Shown: piece by piece, positions 46,389-58,049 of the stretch
Numbering within the stretch: the first letter of the stretch is position 1
Layout of the letters: the number at the start of each line of letters is the position of its first letter
From: Taxillus chinensis
Lineage: Eukaryota > Streptophyta > Magnoliopsida > Santalales > Loranthaceae
Reading direction: 5' to 3'
NCBI GenBank assembly: GCA_023512835.1
Contig: CM042085.1
Coordinates: 44,006,189-44,070,188 of the forward strand
Length of the DNA stretch: 64,000 bases
Translations under genes and position numbers: made by a program
Notes under the pieces: generated by a model
The model's input: only the letters and a program-made list of their open reading frames with translations
Told to the model about the DNA's origin: nothing
Databases searched by the model: none

Positions 46389-49300
46389 ATCTCCCACTTG
46401 CATTAAAGCAACCGTGTCATATCCCGAATTCCCAACCTCTCAAGGTGTCCATCAAAAACTCTAGAAGGAAGAGTCTTTGTAAAAGGATCAGCCTGGGTTG
46501 TCCTCCGATGCTATCTTGCATACCGACACGTCACCGCGCTCCACAATGTCTCCGATGAGGTGAAACTTCCGTTCAATGTGTTTTCCCCTTTGATGGCTTC
46601 TTGGTTCCTTACTATTTGCAACCGCACCACTATTGTCACAATAAATGGTCATGGGTTGCTCAAGGTCAGGGATAACCTCTAAATCCCTTAAGAAGTTACG
46701 GAGCCATACGACCTCTTTGACGGCTTCCGAAGCCGCCACATATTCGGCTTCCATAGTAGAGTCGAAACACAAGATTGTTTCACACTCCTCCAAACTATAG
46801 CTCCACCATTCAAAGTGAACATAGAGCCGAGGTTGATTTCCTCGAATCTGGATCTGATTGAAAATCGGAATCGGTGTATCCCACAAGCGTCAAATCCGAC
46901 CCTGAATACACGAGCATGTAATTCCTAGTTCTCCGAAGATACTTAAGAATATGCTTAACTGATTCCCAATGTTTGATTCCCGGATTCGATTGATATCTAC
47001 TAACAATTCCCACCGCATAACAAATATCCGGTCTCGTACATAACATAGCATACATTAGACTACCAACTGCTGAAGCATAGGGTATCTTTCGCATGCTATC
47101 GATCTCTACTTGTGTCTTAGGAGACATTTCCTTAGACAACGTAATTCCATTTCTCATGGGTTGTTGACCCTTTTTGGAATTTTGCATACAATACTTCTCA
47201 AGTATTTTATCTATGTACGAGGCTTGGGATAATGCTAACATCTTGTTCTTCCTATCACGGTAAATACGGATTCCAAGAACATAGCTTGCTTCTCCCAAGT
47301 CTTTCATCTGGAATTGTTTAGTCAACCACTGTTTGACCGATTCCAATGATACTATATCATTCCCAATGATAAGAATATCATCAACATAAAGAATAAGAAA
47401 GACCACATTTCCATCCTTTATCTTGCTATAGACGCATGGCTCGTCTATGCTCGCTTGAAATCAAATGATTTGACCACCTCGTCAAATCTAATGTTCCAAG
47501 ACCTAGAGGCTTGTTTGAGTCCATAAATGGATCTCGCAACTTGCATACTTTATGTTGTTGCCCTTTAGCAATGAATCCTTCAGGCTGTATCATATAGATA
47601 CTCTCCTCCAAACGACCATTCAAGAATGCCGTTTTCACGTCCATTTGCCAAATCTCATAATCGAGATGTGCGGCTATAGACAGGAGGATGCGAATGGATT
47701 TGAGCATGGCAACCGGAGAGAAGGTTTCCTCATAATCGATACCTTCTTTCTGGGTGTAGCCCTTGGCTACTAGCCTAGCTTTAAAAGTCTCTACTTTTCC
47801 ATCCGCGCCTCTTTTCCTTTTATAAATCCATTTGCATCCAATTGGTTTCACCCCTTTGGGCAAATCCACAAGTTCCCAAACTTGGTTTGAATACATTGAA
47901 TTCATTTCAAGCATCCATTGCTTGTTGCCATGCTTTGGAATCTACATCATTCATGCATCACTCAGGGTCAAGGGATCATCTTTATGATCATCGAGATAGC
48001 TACCAGAGCATCTCCAACTCCCATGTAACGGTCCGGTTGTCTAACAACCCTCCCACTACGACGCAAAGTAACTGGATGTTGTTCCAATGTTGTGGTCTCA
48101 TTTCTTATGATTGGTTGATCAATAATGATATCATCATGTTGATCCTGAGTTGGGCCACCGATCTCATCAACTGGTATCTCATCTAACTCTATTCGATGAT
48201 CTGATTTGTGATTTTTAATATGGTCATCTTCAAGATATTTAGCATTTGTCGATACAAATACTTTATTATCTTTCCGACTATAAAATAAACCACCTTTCGT
48301 TTCTTTTGGATATCCTACAAAAATGCACAACTCGGTGCGTGCATCCAACTTATCCACCTTAGCCCTTTTGACATGAGCCCTACACCCCCAAATTCGGATA
48401 TGCCTTAAACTTGGTTTACGACCTGTCCATAATTCGAATGGTGTCTTAGGTATGGATTTAGAAGGTACCCTGTTTATCAAATAAACGAGCGTTTGTAGTG
48501 CATACCCCCAAAACGATTTGGGCAATGATGAACTACTTAACATTGATCTCATCATGTCAAGCATTGTCCTATTCCTTCTCTCTGCAACACCGTTTTGTTG
48601 TGGTGTGCCAGGTGCGAGAGTTGAGACAATATCCCATTATCGATTAGATATGACCTAAACTCATTATCCAGGTACTCTCCACCTCGATCTGATCGAAGCA
48701 TCTTGATAGATTTACCTAATTGCTTTTCCGTCTCGATCCAAATTCTTTGAACTTTTCAAAAGTCTCCGACTTACGGTGTATTAGGTAAACATATCCATAT
48801 CTAGAGAAATCGTCAATAAAAGTGACGAAATACTCATAACCTCCTCTTGCTTGTACATTAAATGGTCCACAAACATCCGTATGTACTAGCTCTAGGAGAT
48901 CATTAACACGATGTCCTTTCGAAGGAAAAGACCTCTTGGTCATTTTACCCTCCAAACATGATTCACATGTGGGTAAAGGAGTAACCTCTAAACCATTCAA
49001 AGTCCATCCTTTACTAACCTTCGAATCCTAGTTTGGTTAATATGTCCAAGTCTCACGTGCCATAGATATGTTTCATTTGTATCTAACTTAACTCGTTTTG
49101 GAATGGGTTCATCATCAATTGTTTCAGTGTTTAACAATGTATGAATGCTAGGATTAATTTTGTAAAGATTGTTTTCCTTTATACCAGAACATATCAAAAT
49201 ATTATTCTTATAAACTGAAACATTTTCAAGAAAACGAATAGAATAACCATGTTCAACCAAAGAAGAAACCAAAATCAAATTCTGTTCAACTCAGGTACAT

Positions 49301-49463
49301 AAAAACAATCCTTTAACAAAATAAATTTATTTCTAAAATATAACTTTAGCACTCCCACTTGCCATTGCTTTAACCGAATCCCCCAGTGCCAACTCTAAAA
49401 ATGAATTCCCCTTCCTTAAGTGCCTTTGGACCTGAAGTCCCCGCAAAGAAGTACAAACATTAT
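46389..49463 (-). pseudogene. pol: E8 pol: protease tail, integrase, reverse transcriptase, RNase H
   Basis: From 49463 downward: the end of protease, then the GAG-pre-integrase segment at 49278-48997 (WHVRLGHINQTRIRR). The integrase core is at 49000-48700 (HTDVCGPFNVQARGGYEYF, then DDFSRYGYVYL), with its C-terminal half at 48564-47968 ([34 protein letters not shown]). Reverse transcriptase follows at 47914-46810 ([23 protein letters not shown]). RNase H is at 46886-46470 (EAEYVAASEAVKEVVWLRNF, IYCDNSGAV). Order and motifs are standard Ty1/copia. Breaks at about 48640-48720, 47940, 47440 and 46860 interrupt the frame. Gag is absent. Confidence 0.85.
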
Positions 49464-50642
49464 TGTTGGATCAAACCCAGAATTTGGATAATGCTGATAA
49501 AGCCTTATGTAATTTGATCTGAGATCTTTTGTGTTTATTTGATCATTGCGAAGGTATGTCACTAATCCAAAGATGCACTCGTGAGAGCAAAGCTAAGGAC
49601 AGGATACATAATCCTGATCCGGACAAGAGTTAGTGTCGTCAAACACTTGGTAAATAACTAAGTAACAAATACATACGGAATAAGGAACAATCCTACGGAC
49701 TAAGAACTTAAAGGATAAGTGCGGAGTAAGGAAGATAAGTGCGGAGTAAGGAAAATAAGTGCGGAGTAAAGAAAATAAGTGCGGAGTAAGGAAAATAGAT
49801 GCGGAGTAAAGAAACCAGATGCGGAGTAAGGAATCCGGACTTATTACTCGCCCGGAGTAAGGAACTTACATACGGAGTAAGGAACTTACATGTGGAGTAA
49901 GGAACTTACATACGGAGTAAGGAACTTACATGCGGAGTAAGGAAGCCGCGACACGGACTAAGGATTCCAAGATCTTGAATAGATACGGAGTAAGCAACCA
50001 CCGACACGGAGTAAGGTTCCGAGCTTCATTGACTACGGAGTAAGGAAAATTACACCGGACCAAGAAGACACTGCTCCAACAAAACCGCATTTAAAGTTAT
50101 CGGCTCGTCTTTGTCCCGATGTAAGACGAATGCATTTAGAACAAGAAGAATCTTACACGTGGATCATCCGGATATGTGGACACAACCTTAATTGTTTCTC
50201 GGAACTCCCAAAGACACTTATACTCCTCAAATCCAAGATCTTGAGCTCCACAATCCGCAGCGATCAAGGCGACAGATTACACGAGGGATAGTTAGTGCGG
50301 AACGCATTCCGGAACTTCAAGTTCCAAGGTTGTCTCTTAGGAATGTTTTGTATAAATATTCATACTTATACTTCATGTACGTGTGTGCTTAAGTGGGCAA
50401 AAATAGAAAAGGAACTTGGCTAGTGTGTGAGTTCATTGTTGTAAACGAGTGTAAGAGAGTGTTTGCTTCTATTTTGTCGTAATCACCTTGTGATAATAAA
50501 ACAAAATACTTCCACTATCTGGTTATCTTCCGCAGTGATTCTATCACTTAAACTAGATAAGTCTTTGTGTCTTGAGAGAAAAGAAAGAGTTCGAATAAGA
50601 GCCTATTCACCCCCCCCCCCTTTAGGCTCCAAGGGACCATCA
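49464..50642 (+). repeat. E7 5' LTR
   Basis: 1,179 bp, TGTTGGATCAAACCC to GGGACCATCA, just before the primer site. About a third is a minisatellite (49716-50050). A C run at 50609-50621 follows TATTCA. Confidence 0.85.
49716..50050 (+). repeat. Minisatellite in E7 5' LTR
   Basis: More than a dozen units of about 18-20 bp built on CGGAGTAAGGAA, in two sub-types: ATAAGTGCGGAGTAAGGAA at the left and ACTTACATACGGAGTAAGGA at the right. The same array is at about 61175-61510 in the 3' LTR. Confidence 0.85.
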
Positions 50643-50703
50643 AGTGGTATCGAGCAAGATCTACTTCGTTCTAAGTAGAGATCCCACTCTTTCAATCTCA
50701 AAA

Positions 50704-52234
50704 ATGGCCGAAGAAAGCGAGATGCTATTCAACACTCGCCTTAACTCCGGAGGTGCACAGGAGCCCATCCCGAATCGAAGCGGCGGTGAAAATGTCGACC
50801 CACCACAACCTGCTGCTGCCGCCGCTTCTCAACCACGGAGTTCCGGGTTTACTCTAACGAAACCGCCCAAATTCACACCTGAGCTTTTCTCCCAGGTGGA
50901 AAGCTCGCATGAAGATGTTTATGGTTTGCCATGATCATCTTATGTGGCCATGTCTTCATCAGGAGATTCCAATTCCGATGACTATCGGAGAACATGGAGT
51001 AAGGAGGCCAAAGACGATCTTGAACTTACCAACGATGAAAGAGCCTGGCAGTGCGCTAGTGAAAAGGCTCGGCTTATGTTACATCGTCTTTGGATTCCGA
51101 GGCTTTCCACGGACGTCCAGGGCTGCACGACGACAAAGAGCCGTTTGGGACAAACCGACAATCCTCTATGAGGGGAGTCGGTCCCAGGATACGGAATGTG
51201 ATCCGTACTCTCGAGACGGAACTTTGAGAGTTTTAATCATAAACCGGGCGAATCACTTGAAAGCATCTATCGGAGATTCGGCAAGCTCATACTTGAACCG
51301 AAGACTGTCAATGAGCATTACTCTCAATCCCGGATCAATAACAAGTTCTTTTGCTCCTTGCCGGATCGTCGCTACTCCAAACAACTCCAGATGCAATCGG
51401 ACAAAAAGGCGTATGTTCCCCTTGAAGAACTATATGGAGAGCTCCGGACTCACGAAGTCAGGTTTAAGTACTCGACGAGAGATGAGAAAATAGCTCGGAA
51501 AGAAAAGGGGGTAGCTCTCAAAGCTACGGAATGTCTAAACATATCGAGGAATGATGATACGGACGTATCCAACAATTCGATTCCGACGAGGAGGAGGAGA
51601 TAGCCCTTCTTGTCAAATCCTTTGAGCGATTCCTACGGAAAAGGAAAAGGGATCGAAAGACACTCATCATCATCGTTCCAACGGAAGGAGCGACCGGAGT
51701 CCGGTTCCCAGGAATGTTTCAACCGTGGGAAAACCGGTCACCGGGCCAAGGAATGCAGGTCCAAAGCAAAGGTGGCCGAGAAAAATGACAAGGTAAATCC
51801 TCGCCGCTCCACCTCGGATAACGGCAAGAGCAAGAGAAAGGCGCTCGTGACAAAATACATGAGTGGCTCGGAAGAAGAGGAGGAATCCTCGGATGATGAG
51901 CCGACCATTAAGCCGAACGTCCGCCTCATGGCAAATGCTGAGGTACCTTCTATCTCTCGAGCTCCTGAGTAAATTAGAATCTCTTACTATTGCATGTGAT
52001 CATGAAAAGAATGGGAGACTAATAATTACTCAAATGTACAAAGATATGGAAAGTCGGAATAAACGTCTCGAATTTACTATTAATAGACTCGAAAAGGACG
52101 TCATCGACTTCAGAGGAAAGGAAGCTTGGTATCATGATCTAAGAGCTGAAAATCATTTGTTAAATACCAATCTCTCAGGCCTAAAAGTTATAGTGAAAAG
52201 ACTCGAAAATGAACTGGAACAGAAAAGGAAATAA
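50704..52234 (+). pseudogene. gag: E7 gag with zinc knuckle and C-terminal coiled coil
   Basis: The ATG at 50704 (about 50 bp after the primer site) starts Met-Ala-Glu-Glu-Ser-Glu and reads for 77 codons, with an Ala/Pro-rich tract and FTLTKPPKFTPELF. Following frames carry the gag core to 51600. A CCHC knuckle at about 51715-51760 reads Cys-Phe-Asn-Arg-Gly...His...Cys; the second Cys is Arg (CGT), which a CTG-to-CCG misreading of AACTGTGGG would explain. A Lys/Glu-rich coiled coil closes gag at 52000-52234. Several frame breaks as read. Confidence 0.75.
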
Positions 52235-55200
52235 ATCGTAAGTGGCTAAAATCCGGGGAAATAGCCTCTACCTTTAGGACCGACCCTGACGACATTCGAG
52301 TCAAACCTGGCCTAGGTTCGAACCATCAACCTCCATAGCTCAAGCTACCGAGTGTCCTCCGGATTTCACTCCTAAACTAACCAACTTATATCCTGTTAGT
52401 ACATCTAAACCGTTGGATGGTTTCATTTCAGGTGGCACCATAGTATATGATCGTGGAACGAGGCACATCTTCGCACTTCCCGGGCGGGAGCACCGTAACT
52501 AAAGATGAAGGGAAGGCTGCTGCAGTTAAAGCCAAAACCGTAGCACCCAAAAAGAAAGACAAGGCTAAGGCCGACGCATTTAGGGCCAAGAGCGCGTCAC
52601 CCAAACGTAATGGATTAGGCCACAGGAAACAGTAGAAAAAACCGTAAAATCTAAGAGACCTGTATCCCCTGTTTGTACTTCACATTATAGTGTCTGTTCC
52701 ATCCGTAGGAAATGGGTCATTATCACTATGAATGTTGGAGTCTATCGATAGCTGGCTTTGTAATCAATTTCAATCAAATAAAGATCAGTTTAATAAAAGG
52801 GGTTCTTCGAGCAAAACAAGATCTAAATCTAAAAGGAGTGTCTCTCCCAAGAAAACCCAAACAAAAGAAGCGACCGAAACTAACAAGTTAATGTCAACGT
52901 GGAAAGCTAAGAGTCCTAACAAAATCAAATCCGTAAATGTTGACAATACTGCTGCTCACTCTAACCGCCCGAAACAAGTTTGGGCACCAAAAGTGTAAAT
53001 CGTTGTCTTTCAGGAGCATCTCTGGAATGAATTTCCGGATCACTTGAAGTTAAAGATCAATCAAAGCAAGTGGATCCTTGATAGTGGATGCTCCGGACAT
53101 ATGACGGGTGACCAGACTCTGCTTGTAGAAGTTAATGATAAACAAGGTCCATCCGTTTCATATGGCGACAACAAGCAAAGGTAAGACTGTCGGGTATGGC
53201 ACTTTAACTAACGGCCGTGTATCAATCACTAAAGTTGCACTAGTCGAAGGTTTAAAGCATAATTTGCTAAGTGTCGATAAACTATGTGACAAAGGATTTC
53301 TTGTTTCCTTTTTGTCCAACACCTGTACAAGAAGAGAAAACTTATCCAGGAGATGTTAAGTTATCCGGATCAAGAGATGGGGACATATATTCAAGGTCTT
53401 AAGAAATAATTCTTCGACCCTGTATGCTTCCTCACGAAAGTAACAGATGAAGATAGTTGGTTATGGCACAAGCGATGCGCACATTTAAATTTTAAGACTT
53501 TGTCTAAATTGGCGTCACTTGATCTTGTCACTGGTCTACCCAAACTCAAGTTCTCCGAGACACTCTCTGTCGAGAATGCCAACTTGGTAAACAGACCAAA
53601 CACGACTTTAAGAGCAAATCGGTTAACTCAATAATTGCTCCTCTGCAACTTCTTCATATGGACCTATGTGGTCCTATATCTCTGTTTCATCACTAGGCAG
53701 TGCGAGATATACTCTTGTGGTTATCGATGATTACACCAGATACACATGGGTGATGTTCCTGAAATCAAAGGATCAAACTTTTGAACATCTTGTAGATCTC
53801 TTCAACTTTGGATAAGCAACTCACAAGGACCGAGCATTAAATGCATCAGGAGTGATCATGGTACTGAATTTGACTTTTCGAAATGAGATCATATTGTTCG
53901 AAACAGGGCATACAAGCATGACTTCTCTGCTCCCGAAACCCCACAACAAAATGGGGTAGCCGAGCGCAAGAATCGAACTTTAGTTGAAGCTGGTAGATCC
54001 ATGTTAGCAGGGGCAACGCTTCCTCTCGGTCCTATGGGTCAAGCTGTGTCCATCGCCCGCTATGTTCGAACAGAACTCTAATAAATAAATCTACCATGAA
54101 AACACCCTATGAGATGTGGAGAGGACGAAAACCTTCAATTTCACATTTCGGAGCCTTTGGGTGTACTTGCTATATACTTGATAAATGGCAAAGAGACCCG
54201 GAATAAATTTGAACCAAAATCGATGATGGGATTTTTGTCGGATACTCACTTCATAGCAAGGCTTATCGGGTCTTCAATAGAAAACTTTTTAAAGTTGAAG
54301 AATCTATCCATGTAACCTTTGATGAAGCTAATCTTGTTTGGTCAAAAGTCGGTCCTTCAAATTCCAATATGCGAGGTCATGGACAGCAACGTCGATTACT
54401 CGAAGTTTATGAATATCCCGTTACACATCCTGACCGGTATCCTGACCAACCACGTGGCATCAGCGAGACACAACGAAATTTTATGGATGATGCTACGGAT
54501 GATTCGACTCCTGGACTACCACTTAGCTCGGACAAACTCCTACGGATACACAAAATCCGGGGCCCCTTCAAGTTCGTCCGGACTAGTTAACACTGGAAGA
54601 AACAGGGTTGCGAGAACCAACTAGTTCATCCGTACCTCTAATTACGGGCGAAGCTCAATCGGTCGATACAACTGAACCACCCAACTGGAAGAGCTTCAAA
54701 TTGTTCAAGATCAACCAACACATGCACAGAATTATAGATGGACCCGAAACCATCCCTCGGATCAAGTGATTGGTGATCCTACTGTTGGTGTAAGAACAAG
54801 AGCAGCCACCTCAAACATGAGTCTTTACTCATGCTTTCTATCTCAAATAGAACCAAAGGTGGTAGATGAAGCTCTTCAAGATTCAAACTGGATAGAGGCC
54901 ATGCAAGAAGAGCTGAATCAATTTAAGAGAAATAATGTGTGGACCTTAGTACCAAGGCCTAAGTCTCGGCAAGTCATTGGCGTTAAATGGGTGTTCCGGA
55001 ACAAGCTTGATACGGATGGAATAGTAATCCGGAACAAAGCCGACTGGTAGCCAAAGGATATCGTCAAGAAGAAGGAATAGATTATGATGAAACCTTTGCT
55101 CCGGTCGCAAGACTTGAGGCAATCCGAATGTTTACGCGTATGCTTCATATGAAAACTTCATAGTTTATCAAATGGACGTCAAGAGCGCATTCCTGAATGG

Positions 55201-56373
55201 AGACCTTCAAGAGGAGGTGTATGTTGAACAACCTCCCGGCTTCATTGAACCTAAGGCAGGACATCTTGTCTACAAACTTCGAAAGCTCTATATGGTTTGA
55301 AGCAAGCTCCAAGAGCCTGGTACGACACCCGTCGTCAATTCCTACTTGCTCATAACTTCCAAAAAGGGAAGATAGACACCACCCTATTTCTACGACAAGA
55401 GAAAGGACACACTCGATCGTACAAATATACGTGGACGATATCATTTTCGGATCAACGAATCCGAAGCTTTGTGAAGAGTTTGCTAAGTTGATGACAAGCA
55501 AGTTTGAAATGAGCATGATGGGAGAACTGTCCTACTTCCTTGGAATTGAAGTCAAACAATTAAAGGAAGGAATCTTTATCAATCAGGCTAAGTACACTCG
55601 CGACCTTATTAAGAAGTTTGGTATGGAAGGTTCATCTCCCGTCAAAACTCCAATGCCTGTCGGTGCCAAGTTAGATCCGGATGTGGACGGCATATCGAGA
55701 AATGTGACCGACTACGGAGGGATGATCGGATCCTTGCTTTATCTTACGACAAGTCGCCCAGGACATTATGTTTGCAACTTGCATTTGTGCACGATATCAG
55801 GCAAATCCCAAGGAGTCACATATGCTTCATGTAAAACGGATATTAAGGTATCTTAAAGGGACGATGAATTTGGGCCTCTGGTACCCAAAGGAGTCCAACT
55901 TCACCTTATCCGGGTACTCGATGCCGACCTTCCTGGATGTCGCATCGACAGGAAAAGCACAAGCGGTACGTGTCGGTTTCTTGGAAATAGATTGATCTCA
56001 TGGTTCGGTAAGAAGCGAAATTCCGTATCAACCTCTCTTCTGAGGCGGAATATATAGGCTAGCTGAAGTTGTTGTGCACGCTACTTTGGATGCAAAGTCA
56101 ACTTACGACTACGGATTCACCATGTCCTCTATTCCACTTTATTGTGACAACACTAGTGCAATTGCCATTAGCAACAATCCTGTCATGCATCCTAAGACGA
56201 AGCACATTGAGGTCCGGTATCACTTCATACGCGATCATGTTCTCAAAAACCATATTTCACCGGAACATGTTGCCACTGAAGATCAATTAGCGAACATATT
56301 TACAAAGCCTCTACCTGATGCGAGGTTTTCTGAACTACTCTTCCGATTAGGTATGCTCGACTTCTCTGCATAG
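52235..56373 (+). pseudogene. pol: E7 pol: protease, integrase, reverse transcriptase, RNase H
   Basis: A Lys/Ser/Pro-rich basic linker occupies 52447-52998. The protease is at 53071-53380 with WILDSGCSGHMTG (catalytic Asp at 53080-53082). Integrase is at 53430-54330: the zinc segment LWHKRCAHLNFKTLSK, then [21 protein letters not shown] and the Glu of GVAERKNRTL near 53957. Reverse transcriptase is at 54840-55500 (WIEAMQEELNQFKRNNVW, then the YVDDIIFGS region near 55426). RNase H ends at 56373 after a 99-codon open stretch (PLYCDNTSAIAISNNPV, KHIEVRYHFIRDHV). The order is Ty1/copia; motifs match SIRE/Maximus. About ten frame breaks as read. Confidence 0.85.
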
Positions 56374-58049
56374 ATTCTCATTTGAGTTACCCAACAGTAT
56401 ATTTACTCACAGACCATGCATTGTATGTTTACTTAAAGTAGTAGAAACTCTCTGCCTGTATTGCTGATCATACTTACTGTTCAACGGTTTCATGCTTCTG
56501 ATATTAATCTCAACCTCATTATGGGAGGATGCTTGCGTTTCCCGACTGAAGTCGTTTAAAGCTAACATAATTACAGTTTATATGATTTACCTCGGTCCGG
56601 ATTCATGATCTTCACATCCATTAATCACCACATGACCAAAGCTGTTCATTTAGATTACTCTATTACCGTGCATAGTTGAAGAAGTGAAATGGGCTAGCTT
56701 GGAATGCCTGGTGGATGAATACACAAACGCATTCTAATCAGCTTCTGAAGTATAGTTTTCTAATAAGATAGACAGTGTTGAACTACAAATTGGAACGGTC
56801 AACCGAGAGGATTGCACAATCTACGGGGGAGAAAATGCTTTATATTTTATTCAAGTAATACCCCCCGTATATGTCTCATGACCTTTTTCCTTGACTGTCT
56901 ATCCGAGGGGGAGCTTTTCATTGAGAGGATTAAATGATCTACGGGGGAGCAGCAATGAACCCCTAATATGTCTCGGATTCTCCCCTCCTCTACGCTTTGT
57001 TACTTCGGGATCCGATTGACATGTTGTTTTAAATCGGAAAAGTGGCATGTGTGGATGTATTTTCTTTCTTCAACCATGCATTTTAATCGACTAATCATCT
57101 GCATTCTTTTGACATGTGTTCACCTTATCATTTCACACTCATGAATCCTAATGAAGCCAAATCATATGATCTTTAATTAATCTTAGCTACGCTGTTCGGC
57201 AAGACGGTTTCGTTATGTTGACCTATATGAACCTGTATTGCTATCCGACATATGCCCCGACTCGGTAATATTGATCACTTTCACATTGCGTACGTCTACT
57301 ACATTCCTTGCCATGCATGAGTTCTATTTCTTATTAGTTCGGATTATATTGTTTTTCACCGATTATCTTCTCCAATCCGTACTAATCCTTGCCTGTTCGG
57401 CTTTTGTATTTTCCGTATATCTTTATTTAGCTACGGGTTCAGATTTTCTTTGCAACCATATTGATAAATCCAGTCCATAGTCTCGGATTTGAAGTGTTGT
57501 GGTACTTCTCTTCTCTTCGACTTATTGACTGCAAAGGGATCTACTCTACATTCTCACCAAACTCTGTTTATGACGGACGAGGTCTATTATTCATCCCGGA
57601 TACTCTTTCACGAATATTATTAACTCCGGATGAGTGTCGGCTCTTTCCTCCGGACTCCCGACTTTGTTCAATTGTGACAATCCACGTATACTCTTATGTC
57701 GCATGCTTTTGAGGAGGAATAATGATGATTCATTAAATGCCTATCTCGGGTTGCACACACTTCTCCTGGATGGCAACCAGTTGTAATCTCTACTTGGTCA
57801 TGCGGTCTCCACGACATCGTTTTATTCGGAGATGCCTCGATATCCGGACAAATGACATCGGCATGTCGCGCGGGTCCCCACCTCACTCCCACATTCCTAG
57901 ACCCGGCCGACATTTACGGACTCGGTCTTATATGTTCCGATCATTCTGCCAGGCACGAGTATTGCTCATTTCAAATCCCTAACCCTCTCGTTGCTCCTTC
58001 TCTTTGTCAAGACCCCACCTTTCCTCTTTTCCTTCCTATCAAATCTGCA
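56374..58049 (+). other. E7 spacer between pol and extra ORF, with internal purine tracts
   Basis: No convincing gene. Three polypurine-like tracts occur within 130 bp: CTACGGGGGAG near 56821, CCGAGGGGGAG near 56903 and CTACGGGGGAG near 56939. They resemble the terminal tract TGGGGGAGAT at 60921. The stretch just before the ORF (58000-58049) is pyrimidine-rich, which could serve as a splice acceptor context, but no clear site is visible. Confidence 0.6.

Larger units (their letters stand above)
44559..49463 (-). mobile_element. E8: Ty1/copia retrotransposon, minus strand, 5' part missing
   Basis: The 3' LTR (46388-44559 on the minus strand) is preceded by a purine tract and a copia-order pol (integrase before reverse transcriptase before RNase H) to 49463. 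Gag and 5' LTR are absent because the SIRE-like E7 begins at 49464. Inserted into the E5 3' LTR. The lineage within Ty1/copia is not assigned. Confidence 0.85.

Noticed and set aside
49716..50050. CRISPR-like array
   Set aside because: Units are contiguous without unique spacers, lie in an LTR and are duplicated in the other LTR of a plant retrotransposon.
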